From Ficedula albicollis (Eukaryota > Chordata > Aves > Passeriformes > Muscicapidae), in assembly GCF_000247815.1 (NCBI RefSeq), contig NC_021675.1, forward strand, positions 62,302,462 to 62,366,461: DNA of 64,000 nucleotides. Direction: 5' to 3'. Shown here one piece after another: positions 47,439 through 59,734 of the stretch. Below the pieces are notes generated by a model that did no database searches, was not told where the DNA came from, and saw only the letters and a list, made by a program, of their open reading frames with translations. The number at the start of each line of letters is the position of its first letter. The stretch's first letter is position 1. The position numbers and the translations under genes were made by a program.

Positions 47439-47640
47439 TTATAAAACCATGGGATATCCTGAGTTGGACGGGACCCACAAGGGTCATCAAAGTTCAACCC
47501 CTGACCCTGCTCAGGACACCCCAAGAGTCACACCATGAGCCTGAGAGGATTGGCCAAATGCTTCCTGAACTCAGACAGGCTTGGTGCTGTGAGCACTGCC
47601 CTGGGGAGCTGTTCCAAACCACCCTGTAGATATGGGAAAG
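47439..47640 (-). mobile_element. CR1 LINE 3' region, about 200 bp
   Basis: The blocks GGATATCCTGAGTTGGACGG, GACCCACAAGGGTCATC, CAGGACACCCCAAGAGTCAC and CAGGCTTGGTGCTGTGAGCA follow the reverse complement of the avian CR1 3' region closely. The element is on the minus strand. It is the best-preserved CR1 piece in the window but is truncated, and similarity weakens after 47640. Minus-strand open frames here are non-functional LINE remnants. Confidence 0.88.
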
Positions 47641-50600
47641 GTGATTTCTGAGGATCATTATTGAGAGGTTCTCTAAGGAGAGAGCAGCTGCTCCTTTCAT
47701 CACTATTCCTGTACTGTGTGCAGTGTAACATGCACAGTCCCTGCTCACTGATGTGGCTGTGGCTGCAGAGCTCTTTTCTGTCCCATTCCCACTAAAGCTG
47801 GCTCTAACTTATTTGCTGACTCAGGCTGATGGGCCCTTGCTCTTCCATAAAATGCTGACACACCACTGCAGCAAAATCCTTGCTTGATAAGGGTGTGATC
47901 ATACCAAGCATGTCAATGACATTAACCCAAGTGTTCAGAAGCACCTGGAGGAAAAGCCCCAGGGATGTCAGTCTGTCACCTCTGTGCATAAAACACACCA
48001 CAGGAAAGAGGCATCTTCTTGATTTCTCAGCACCCACAGAACCATGCAACACACCACCTCTTCAAGCTTATACACAAAGCACACCTTTATTGGAAATAAA
48101 CATCAGTGTGCCGCATTGGACTCTGATTCACTTCTCTCTGACATCAACAGAAAGAGTGTTTTGGGTTCAAAAGGTTGCATAATAGTATTCAGGTTTGTGC
48201 ACTTTCACGTGGATTCACATTCATTTGAGTGATGCTCATCTAAGCTAACGTTGCACTTGGTCACTTTGTCAAAAACTAAAATCTGGAATGAAAACCTCTG
48301 TGAGGAAATGAAAGCCACACCCAATGTAAGCTGTCTACAGTGGGAAGTAGAATTCGGAAGCCTCACCAGAAAAACATTGCTAAACCATTTACAAATGGCT
48401 TTTCCTTTTTAGCAGTATTTCCATTCCTTTCAAAACCGTTCAGCTGGAAATAATGAAAATTTTTTAAGTGATGTTTCCATCTAATTTTATGTTTATAAAT
48501 TTATAGATATAAAATATAGATTTATAGACATAAAAAATTTACTTTTTCAACTAGGGAACTTCCCTGATACTTGTGTATGCAGTGTTTCTCATATATCAGG
48601 CTCTGCTCTGAAGTGGATTACTATGTTACTATACTATTATCTATTATGATAGAATAAGCAATAAATAAGAACAGCTTACTTCACATATCTCTGTACATGT
48701 TTTCACTTTATATACCTAACTATATAAATCAAGGTTTTATGGTTCTTGTAGAGAGAGGATTAACTGGAAAATTGAAATCCTATTCTGGGCACTAAAACAC
48801 TCTTGCATTTTCTTTTGGTGTCCAAGCCCCTTCTGGGAACAGATGCAATCTCATTACGATTCCATAAAGCTTTAGAGATCTTACAAAGCAGCAAAATTGC
48901 TGCTAAGTGATCCAGCACTTTCTTGTATTTCACACCATTTGTGACACTTCACACAGTATCTGGTCCCTAAAAGCACACACATGGGAGAGGAGAGGCAGTG
49001 TTTGTGCCATTGGCTTGTACAAAAATTTTGCAGCTTCCTTCGAAAGAAAAACTTGGTTACATCTCTGCAGGGGATCAGAGCTGAAACTGCAGTGTCACAA
49101 TCAGAACAAACATATGAGGTTGTCACACCTCAGGCACAGAGAAAACACTCTTAGATCAGGAAGAAGTTAAACTTCCAATTAAATTTCTCCTTATCTATCA
49201 TAACATAGACATAGCACCTTATCTATCTCCTACAATAAAGCCATGAACAGGGCAGCAGTGCTGACTCTACAAAAATATTTTCTAGAATCAAACCCATTTT
49301 CTGCCCTGACACTTCCATTTTTGAGTAGAATCTTGTGAGTCTCTCAGTTGCTCTAATTCAAAACAGGAATGAGACAATTTTACCTTATTATGGCCACAGT
49401 AATATTAGTTTCAGAAAAATATTTTTCCTAAAATAACGTTTTTGAGCTCTTGCAAGAAAGCATAACATCTCAAAGTTTAAATATAATAAGTCAAAATATT
49501 TCTCTGGTTAAGTTTGTCTCTGAGAGTTGCCATCTGGAATATTTGTTCTGTGCATTTGGGATAGTTAATATTAAGCTGCACCTTGAATTTTGCACTATTT
49601 TCTCAGAAATACCAACATCATGGAAGGTCTTTCAGTTCCAGTGCTTGCTTCCATGACAATCTAGATGTAGTACCTGGAATGCAGTGCTTATCTGCTGATG
49701 TGAATGAGAAAGTTGTTTTTTACAAGCTCACAATTTGATTTTTATCTCCTTGGGAGAAGAAATATTGGTTGCACCTGGCAAAAATTCAGTCACTGGTGTG
49801 ACTTCAGGAATCAAGGTGGTATTGAGTGGCCAATAAGATCCGTGTCACCTAATATTCTCCAGGAAACATTATCACCAAGTTTCAGTACTAGAATTCTTTA
49901 TCCTGATTTTCTGTCATCTAGCATTGTCCTCTTCAGGAGATTCCTGGGCTGTATTGATCTTTTCTGCCTGTTTTGTTACTCTAAGCCCTTTTCCATGAAA
50001 TTGTCCAGTCTCTCTCTCTGAGTCCATGACAAACTCCCTTGAATGCAGCAGTCACAACGTCCTGGGCAAGGCTGTTCGCAAGCCTAGAATCAAACCTGCA
50101 GTGTACTGCTTCCTCCTGTCTGAACTGGTTCCCATTATTTCCATTCAATAGTCCTACTTCTTAATTTATATAAAGTCCCTGTCTTTTCTCCAAGCTTGCT
50201 GTTATTTTGTGGCTCTCACCCCAAGGGTCTCTTCCAGCCAGAAGATTCACCAGTCACACAACTCTTCCTTGAATAGAAGCTGTTTCATGTTTTTGATCCC
50301 TGTTTGCTTTCCCTGAACCTGACCATGCCAAACCTCGACCTTCCCACCAGCTGGTGACACCAATTTGGGGCCCACCAGGGGAAGTTCACACATCTTTTTC
50401 CTACATTCATCAATTCATCTACCCATAACCCTATCTGGCATTCTGTTGACTGATCATTCAGACCTCCTCCACCACATCTCCTAGACAGGTGTCACTGTTA
50501 CTACCATGAATAAACTACTACCTCTGCACACTTTGTAATGGTCATGTCCTTGTACAGATGACATGAAAAAAATCCCCAGCAGAAATCTGGTGGAAATGCA

Positions 50601-52371
50601 TCAAGGACAAAGCTTGCTTTGTCTATGGGTTTTACTATACTGATAACATCAAAAGGCAAGATTTCCCCTAGTAATCCCATGTAGTTGCCTTTATTTGCCT
50701 ACTTCCACCATATAGGCAAACATGTCATTAAAAATGCCATAGAGGAGTGTTGTATATAATGTATGAAACAGAAAACATGAAAGGAACTGTGCTGACTGTG
50801 CATAGAGAAGACAACAGCAAGAAAACCTAATGGTCTTCCAGCTTGTGAAGGATTGGAACAAAAATGAAGGCAGCAAACTATTATTCATCTCCACTGAGGA
50901 TTGGATAGAGACTAATGAGCACAAACTGCTGCAAAGAAGAAAATGTTTAATTATCCAGGATAATTAAAAACCTGAAAAGACTTTCAGGAAAACTAGGCTT
51001 GACACTACTCAGGATTCTTTAAAGAAAGCACAAGTATCTGCTAGGAAATATTGCAGCTGTGTTTTTCATCTCAGCTTAGGGCAGTGGATGGAGTGGGGTT
51101 GAGTAAGCAGGTTTGTCTGAACTCATCATCTTACCAGAGAGGAAATATGGCAGAAGCATTCAAATTTCCATGCTGAAGAGAAGGGTTTAGCCCACCTGTG
51201 AACATCATCTGGTTTTCAGAAGGGCTGAACTTCTTCAACTGTTACTAGATACAAATAACATGCAGGTACTCAGAGTCTTCACATGCTGGACTTCTCTCTT
51301 GCTTTGACAGCTACCTAAGCCAGACTTTACCTTCAGCTACACAGGAATTAACCATTTTTTCACTATATAATGTCCACATAGGCAACTCATTTTACCTGTG
51401 AGATGGAAACACAGGAGTATTTCATCATTTGTGGTGTCTGGGGCTAAGGAAGAAAATGTTTTACACTCCTTATCTTCTGAGTCAGAAGGGAATTGTGGTG
51501 ACTGTTTTGTAGAGCTGTTTCTGTTACTTTTCTCATTCTGCTTGAACTCTAGAGCTTAAATTCCCTTAAGAAGAGAAGGTAGCCTTCTTTTTTATTGATC
51601 AGTAGCTTCTGTGGTGTGGGGAAGCAGACAGAAAGGATATCTGTGCCTTTATGGTGTGTGACGTGATGTGGTGCCAAATGGAAAACACACAGATGGTGCT
51701 GAATGCTAACTAAACAGGGACTGAAAACCTCTGTATCTCCCAAGCACTTGTCAGTACAAAGGCAGGAAAACACAATTATTTCTGTCTTGAATATCCCAGA
51801 CAAATTAAGACAGTCAACCTGGATATCTGTATGTTTATGTGATAATGATGAGTAAAAAAAAATAGCTGTAAATTTTAGACATTGCCATAAGCCAAACACA
51901 GCAGAGCATCTCCCTTCAGAGATTGGGATTCAGTGCAAGGAAGCAAACAGTTGGGAATTGCAAGACCTGCATTTGAATACCTGTAGTTTCAGGGGGGAGG
52001 TAGATCTTTGAGATGAGAAGTTCAGATGAGAAAGGCAGAAAAAAATGTGCAGCCAGAAGCAGAGTCAAATATTCAGACTGTGAAAACTGGAACAATGCCA
52101 CTGAAGTCAATCAAGCTCTGACAACTTGAAAAAGCCAAAGTGCTACTCTAGAACATTGCCTGAGCACAATCGTTATGTATTGTGCTGTCTCCCTTTATCA
52201 AAGCAGAAATTGCTCACAGATGCAGAAAATTTATTACTCTGAAACAAACCCACTTCCATCAGCTTTCAGAAGATTTTGGACAAGTGCATGTTCTAATGCG
52301 AGGATCCAGCAGTCTGCTTCTGAATAGGTACTTTTTTTTTTTTGTAAATTAAAACTTCTGACAGGTATTAA
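47641..52371. other. noncoding stretch, nothing recognised
   Basis: Unique sequence with scattered short frames. No exon, RNA gene or repeat can be supported. Confidence 0.5.
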
Positions 52372-52436
52372 TGAAAAGCTGCAATGTTCCACTGCTTCAG
52401 TGCATCTGAAAAGCTGCAATGTTCCACTGCTTCATT
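52372..52436. repeat. 35 bp direct tandem duplication
   Basis: TGAAAAGCTGCAATGTTCCA starts at 52372 and 52407. Both copies continue CTGCTTCA. Confidence 0.9.
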
Positions 52437-52724
52437 AAGCAAGCTGGATGGTCCAAGAGCTGTGATACAATTAAAGTATATGAAATGAAACCTGCCTTCC
52501 AGTTCATCTGTCAGTTACTGAAGCAGCATAAAAAAGGTCTATGCTCCTGAAAATGAACATGCCATGGATATAGTATTGCAGAAGAATGCCTGGGAAAGAC
52601 AGGTTAATCCTTCAGTTCACTTCAACCACTAAAGTGAAAAACTATCCTGATTTTTTTTCCCTTCACTAAAGCTGGAAGTTGTGAATCTAACAGAAGGCAG
52701 AGTCCCTGACAAGATTTTAATCTC

Positions 52725-52880
52725 CCTCATAAATGTAATTGTGTTGACATAATATGTTGAGATTTCTGCAAAGCATTTCACTCAATGCCATTCATTCTGA
52801 TTTTAAAATTTTGGCATTACCCACAAATTAATGTTGTCTTTATCAAAGTGATTAAAAACATCCAAAATATGGTTAATGAA
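52725..52880 (+). pseudogene. degraded CR1-type LINE reverse-transcriptase fragment
   Basis: A plus-strand frame reads VDIIC, stop, DFCKAFHSMPF. This corresponds to the reverse-transcriptase block VD..YLDF.KAFDTVPH of CR1 elements, with the catalytic-region aspartate present but a stop codon in place of the preceding residue. The flanking sequence is too decayed to align by eye. Confidence 0.6.
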
Positions 52881-55800
52881 GTCACCAACACATAAGGATG
52901 TTTGCAGGGTAGAGAAAAAAAGATAAATAATAATCCTGGATGATGTTGTTCCATATTGTTACAAAATGTTACAAGTGAAAAATCAGTATTAACTTTGGAA
53001 GTGGCAGAATTTTATCAGACACTAAGCCAAAGCAATTAACAATTATAAACAATTAGTTCATTATTGATGCAGAAATGGCTTTTATTTAATGACAAGAAAA
53101 AGGTGTTCCTCCTCTGAAAGACCAGAAAGGACCTTTGGGAAATCAACTTCTAATTTCTGCATAAGGCAGGCTGACAACATTCTCTGGTTCCAGTCAAGAC
53201 TGACACAAGGTGCTTTAGAAAAACTGCATTCTCTTACAATTGCCAGTGATCACTCCATCAAACACTTCATAAATTGCTCTATTGACTAGTTGTGCTCATT
53301 TGTTTTAGTAAAAAACAAACACATTCTCACTAAAAATGCAGCAATGATCCTCATATCTAACCTAACTGGAATTCCATCCAAACCTGCAGCCTCCAGTCTG
53401 GGACTGTAATTTCCCTGCTGGACAGGGGAGCCCTGGGTCAGTCTGGGGTGTGGAGCAGAGGTGTGGAATAAGCTCAAGGTTCTTCAGAGCAGCAGTGACC
53501 TTCAGAACAGGAGTCTCTGGCACTCCTGCTGCCTTCTGAAAGGCAAAATTAACGGGAAGGGACAAATTCTGTGCTGTGGACCTAGAGCATATTGAGAGGA
53601 TAGAGTCACATCACAGGAAAAAATCCTCTCTTTATCCACCTCTAGTGCCAGAACCCAGCACACATGGCCAGAAGTACAGAGGTCTTGAGGTAATAAACTG
53701 TTTTGCCACTTGCACAGGCATGCTCTTCTCTTTGCTTGTTACACAGGCAGAAGAACTAAAGGACTGAGATATGAGAGTCGAAATATATGCCTGCTCTTAA
53801 TATAGGAACATGTGCCAAAACAGTAGGAGCTTTTTAACTGCTCTAAATTTTATATGTCTCTAAAAGCATTGTGTAATCCAGTAGAATCCAAAATCTATAC
53901 ACTCATCCCAGAGAAGAAATGTACTGTTGTAAGACATCCCTTTAGGATAAGGAAATAACAAATATCTGATAATTAAATACGTTAACAGTATAGAAATGCT
54001 CACTGAGAAATTATTGACTAAGCCTCAAGATAGAAAAAACAGCAAACATAAGTCAGTCTCAAAAACCTAGAAGAAAGAGCAAACATACTTTTATTAATAA
54101 CTATTGACAGAGGTGAAGAATTGTGTATTGAACAGAGATTTTCTAGGTTTTTTAACCCAGCTTGTCAGAATTGACAACTATATTACTTGACAGCATTATG
54201 TCATAAAATGTCTGTTGTTGAGGTTGAGTCTCACTCATTTGACTTTTCCCTTCTACATAGCACCGATTTTTGTCTTTGTGGTACCAAATTAGAAGAAATA
54301 AATTACATTATTTTAAACTATCAATTTGCATAATTAATGGACAGACATAAGCACTCTGCAATTTTTAAATTGGCTAAAAGCAACCATAAAACAATGTACA
54401 TGCATTAAAGCATATTACTGAAAATTATATTAAACATTTCAACCATAAAAAAATCCTTAAACTCAATGCAAAAGAGCTGTAGTGATCTAATGTGCCAACA
54501 TTCTGAGTTTTCTCTTCTGCAATCTTTAAATATTCTCCAGAGGTCTAAGTCTTTAGCATAAATCATGAGCACATTTGGTTTTACATTGCTCTTCAGTAAA
54601 GCTGGTTATCTACAAGACAGCACAGTCTAAAGCCCTATGAAGAGTTCAAATATTCCAGAGACCTCATTTATTGACTGGTTAAATAGCAATAAAAAAATTG
54701 TAATGCTTGTTGCCTCTCTGAAATTGTAATGTACTCAGACTTGCATAGGTTGGTTTCCAAAGTCCTTCTGAATTTAATAGGCCCCTTTTCTGTCAGTTGT
54801 AAACTACTGCCTCTGCTGATTTTTGGCACATTGTTTTGGCAAGTTGAAATACTGGTAATTTGGCTGGGACAGAATGTAATGAATGGTAGAATGGATGAAT
54901 TACCAGAAAGGCAATTGCTCATAACAGATCAATGGGTATGCCTAATATTTTTGTAAATTTAATGCCTATGAACTCAATGCATATAAAGTGTCAGCAACCT
55001 ATTTTTGCCACATATTTTTTCTCTGAAACCCTTTATGGGAGTGGATTCAGCCATGCTGTTGAAACTTCTTTGTAAGAACAGGAGATACTGACACACACCC
55101 CCAAGTCTTTCCTCAAGGGTCTTGTTTCAGACATGGAAAGACAGAGGTGATACAACAGCAGAGAGCAAAATGTGCCACAAAATGTTTGCAATTGTCCATT
55201 TGGTCAGCAGTTCACACAGCTATCAGACACTATCCTGAAACCTTTAGGGCCTTTTTTATATGTTGTTTCATACATCTGCCAAATAGCCTTTTTAAAGAAC
55301 ATATGACAGAGGTCTGACAAGAAGCAGAATGATTTCAGGTATGTCCCAGTCAAGAGGTTGAAAACAGTATTTTTGAAGCATCAAAGGAAAAGCAATACAT
55401 TTACACACCTCATTTTCAACACAGTCAAATCCTTATCAATATCTCGTTCTCAAAGCTGTCATTATGGCATTTCTTTCTTCTTGAAGAAAGCCTCCCTATA
55501 CATTTTCATTATATCAGTATGTTTTCTCCCCCTCCCCACTAAATTCAGGCAAGTTATGTGCTTAGAGAAAAGGGAGCTTTTGGTTGGATATGCTGTGCTT
55601 GATTAAAAAAACGCCCTTCTCTCAAAACTGCTGCTGCTGCCACCATTCAGATCTTAAAAATCCCCAAATTCAATGGCACACAGAGAACAATCACTTTGGT
55701 GTGCTGACTACTCTGATGTCATGCCATTTAATAAACAGCCCACTCTGATGTAAATTTAAGAGAATACATGGTCTGCAAGGAGATTAAAAAAAATAATTCT

Positions 55801-58229
55801 CAGTAAGCAGAATTATTTGATGGCTTTCAGTCAAACTCCTTATTCCAGAATTTCCATAACAATCTAAGTATTTGCACTGGTGCATTTCCCCTGGCAGCAT
55901 TCACTTTGAAATAAGGGTGCTGAAGCAGGATACTTCTGTATAAAAAAAGATTGCTGTAAAGAGGCATTCTCATAAACAGGTGGGAGAAGAAATAGGACAG
56001 CACTTAGATGTATAATTGGCATACAAGTAGTTGTGAAAAGCTGTGATCAGCTTGGAGGTATTAAAGCAATCTTAAAATTGAAGCTTCCAAATCATATTAT
56101 GTTTGTGCTCATCAGCTGGGAGTCATTTAGGGTGATCTTGGTGATACTAATCTTTTTGGAGATGTTTGTTGAAAGAAGCAGCTAAGCAAATGTATTCCTT
56201 TTGAATTTAAAATTGATGAGGGGGACAACTAAGCACACCTGCAATGAAAGCACGTGGGACAAACACTATGGGATGGGAAGTATAGTTAGGATTTAGACCT
56301 AGGATTTAAAACCTATAGTTAGGATTTAGATCTTCCCTGCTTGGAGGGAATAAGCTGCTGGGTACATGAGCTCTCCCTTGAAACAGCCTTTAGAAAAACA
56401 GGCTATATTCCCCCATGTTCTGAGCACTCAACTGATTATATTTATAAAAAGCTTTGAGATTTTTAAACCACAGAGGAAATTTAAACACAGCCTAGGGGGT
56501 ATTATTTTAGGCATTCTTTGTGAAGATCCAGAAGTGCTACATAAGTGCTCATGAGTTTTTACTCATCAACCCTTATGAAAATAACTCAGGATTAGGCCAG
56601 TTTTGAAGATGAGGAAAAGACAAAGGTTAGGCTTGGTTCATGGTTCACTAATACTGATGTAAAATGAGTTTAACAGGAACACAATGCCCTTCATGCAAGC
56701 AGGATGGCTCTCCATCGATGTTGCTGTGCAAGCCAACAAGCAGACAAAATCAAGAGCACAGTGGAAACAATGAAACATTCAGGCCTGGATTTCTCCCTCT
56801 AATTTCAGAGAGAAGGATTCTCAAATTAGCTGTGCAAAATCAGCTACAATTCATTATATAATACATTCAAACAAAAATTAGCATTTCCTTTGTATGTTAG
56901 GCTGAAAAATCTGATTTTATCTACATGAAACCAACATGCAATGCTCACTATTCTTGTTTTTTATTGTAAATGCTACCTGAGCCTGCTTGTACTTTCTCTC
57001 CTTTTCTGTTACTATACAGAAAGGAGTTTAGCTTTTCTGAAAGAAAAGTCATTTCCTTCTGTACCCAATTTGTGTTAAAACCCTAAATCCAAATCTGAAA
57101 CTCTTACAGTTGGCCAAGTAGCTCAAAGTAAATAATGTATTCTAACCAACTCTCTCATCACAAAAAATTAAACTATAAGATATTGATGTAGGTGGAGGCT
57201 GGTATCAGTGTAAAGTCTTTATTGCTACAGAACACTATCATTTTGTCCAAAGATGAACAATGCAGGTTTCTTATAGACTGAATATGCATATCTGGTGACC
57301 TGCTTGACCAGATAAATTGTACCATTTGCTAGGACAATTCATTAGAACTACAGCTTCAGATTTTTCCAGTCAGGGCTGAAGTAAAAAGCAGACTTTTGCT
57401 ATCGGGCTGCACAGCTGTGGGACAATATCATATTTGAAAACTGAAGGAGAAACAAATTCAGAACTAGTGAAGACCAGGAGATTTCAAAAGCATTGCCCAT
57501 CATCTCTGCTGGGGCTCTTTCTTAGAAAAGTACTATTAGCAAACTGAATATAAATGGATGTAAATCATTCTATGAAACTACTTACAAGACATGAACCTTC
57601 AGATGTGGCCATAAAATCTGCAATTGCAATTTAGGTTGAAAGTTTTTCTGATTGTAATTAAGCTCTAATTCCAACGCAGGAAAGGCAAATTGTCATGTTA
57701 AATACCATGTCATGGTATTTAATTCTCAGATGCTCTTCACCTTTTTCCTCTGGTGGCAAGACTCTGGAGTGCAAATTATCAAAAGAGAGCTATAATTTTG
57801 GATCTGACATAAAAAAAATATGTGTGACTCATAGACACTATGCATCTTTTATCACAACCCTAAATACATGATTATCTGGTAGATTGAACTTAGAGTTTCT
57901 AGAAGAGAAAGTGGCAGTTTCTCCCTTGAATTACATTTTAGGTTTGGTAAATAATCACAGGTGCACTTTTTCAGCTTATTACTACAATCAAAGTAAAGCA
58001 TAAAGCACTTGGCAAATGGCAGGTGTCTTTTAAAGAATAAAGATGATGTGGGGGTGAGAGCTAAGACCCAGGAATTTTGCAGCAAGATAAAAAATAGATC
58101 TAATCTTTCAGTAAAGCACTGAATATGGTATAAAACCTTTAATACTGCCTTAAAAGTGAGATTTAGAAATCAACACAAATTTTCCAACATAAATAAGGAA
58201 TTGGAGTGTTGACAGGGATGGCAGGATTC
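52881..58229. other. noncoding stretch, nothing recognised
   Basis: Unique AT-rich DNA. A small echo of TATAGTTAGGATTTAGA lies near 56281-56332. I see no supportable gene. Confidence 0.5.
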
Positions 58230-58500
58230 TACTTTTTAGAGTTTTAAAGGATCAGTCTTGGAGCTGATATTAGCTAATGTTTTTAATAATTACATCAAGC
58301 AAAAGAAAAGGGTGTCAATGAAGTTTCCTGGTGACGTAAAATTTAAAGAGAATATTTGAGTACATCAGATGTGAAGATGTGAAGAACAGTGAGACTTTGA
58401 GGAAACAAGCAAAATACAAATTTCACACCAAATACAAATTTCAGTTCACCAAGTACAATTTTGTGGGCAGTGAGAAAAATTTGCAAAATTTTCTGAGCTG
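58230..58500 (+). pseudogene. degraded CR1-type LINE reverse-transcriptase fragment
   Basis: Plus-strand frames read GSVLELILANVFNNYI and, about 40 bp later, MKFPGDVKFKEN. These sit at the right distance to be the GSVLGP-LF-IFIND block and the FADD-type catalytic block. The latter is reduced to PGD, so the active-site pair is lost. Weak similarity may extend to 58500. Confidence 0.5.
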
Positions 58501-59256
58501 CAAACAATATAAAAATAAACTGACAGTCTGAAACTAGCTAGGATATGTACTTGGCAGGTACTTGTGGGAGTAAAATCAGGTTTTAATATTCTAGTAACTA
58601 TTATTGATATAATTTAATAAATTTATGCTCTGAAGCAGTAACAGCCTTATACACACTCAATGATTAATGTTTTGATCTAGTTTTGTAGCAGGAAATGGTA
58701 ACTTCAGCATTCATAGTCACAGTTCATATCTATTTTTTACTTATTTTCTTTGGAAATAAGACAGATAATATCATGTCTTTCCTAGTAAACTGTAGCACTA
58801 CTAGTAATTTTTCTGTCCAAGAAGAAGGAAGAGTTGACATTTCAAAGATGATTATGCTCTTACTGTCATCACCAAAAAAAAAATAAAGAGAGATGGCCAA
58901 AAAGAGAACAGAGCTTCTCGAAGACCTCACACAGAAAAATCTTCAAGGCAGAAAGTCCTCATAAAATCTCCAGCTGTAGGAAAACCTTTATGTAGCACTT
59001 GCTACCAAAGGACCTAAGGTGTTCTCCAGTCCTGGAGAAACATCTCTCATTTTGCAGAAGATATGGTCAACATGTTAAAACACAAGAAGACCCACAAAAT
59101 CAGTGTATCAGTCACACAAAATTGCCACCAAGAGGTGAGTGCTGGTGCTTATTCCTGATGAAATGGTTAGACTTGTGAAGCATTTGGCTGTGTGAAGCAT
59201 TTAGGAAATTATGATTTGTTCTTTACTTGGAAGAGGGCATTTCGAAGTTTCAGTGC
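58501..59256. other. noncoding stretch, nothing recognised
   Basis: Unique sequence with only short frames. Confidence 0.5.
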
Positions 59257-59540
59257 ATTCCAGGGAAACAGTAACAGCAGACCGAGAAATGTGTGTCATA
59301 TATCAACATTTCACTGCTGTGCCTATGTGGATTCTGTGTGTCTACCTGCTTTGCATGCTGCTTTCTCCTAAATATTGAAAGTTACAGCCCTGCCTGGAAT
59401 TCCAGGGAAACAGTAACAGCAGACCGAGAAATGTGTGTCATATATCAACATTTCACTGCTGTGCCTATGTGGATTCTGTGTGTCTACCTGCTTTGCATGC
59501 TGCTTCCTCCTAAATATTGAAAGTTACAGTCCTGCCTGGG
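59257..59540. repeat. 142 bp direct tandem duplication
   Basis: ATTCCAGGGAAACAGTAACA starts at 59257 and 59399. The units are nearly identical; visible differences are GCTTTCTCC/GCTTCCTCC and CAGCCCTG/CAGTCCTG. The second unit overlaps the start of a second, 113 bp duplication. Confidence 0.93.
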
Positions 59541-59734
59541 GCTCCTCTTTTCTTCCCACATGGCCCTGGAAACAAAATATGGCAGGGAGGGTAGGAGAAT
59601 GCTTAAAATTTCAGTTTTTCTCCTAAATATTGAAAGTTACAGCCCTGCCTGGAGCTCCTCTTTTCTTCCCACATGGCCCTGGAAACAAAATATGGCAGGG
59701 AGGGTAGGAGAAAGCTTAAAATTTCAGTTATCTA
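59509..59734. repeat. 113 bp direct tandem duplication overlapping the 142 bp one
   Basis: CCTAAATATTGAAAGTTACA occurs at 59509 and 59622 (and once earlier in the 142 bp unit, at 59367). Units end TTAAAATTTCAGTT. Differences include GGGGCTCC/GGAGCTCC and GAATGC/GAAAGC. The short segment with CCTAAATATTGAAAG is therefore present three times. Confidence 0.92.

Noticed and set aside
50320..50395. Possible endogenous retrovirus LTR end and primer-binding site (TGGTGACACC and TTTGGGGCCCACCAGGGG)
   Set aside because: The match to known primer-binding sites is partial, no paired LTR or TG...CA boundaries were found, and no retroviral coding remnant lies downstream.
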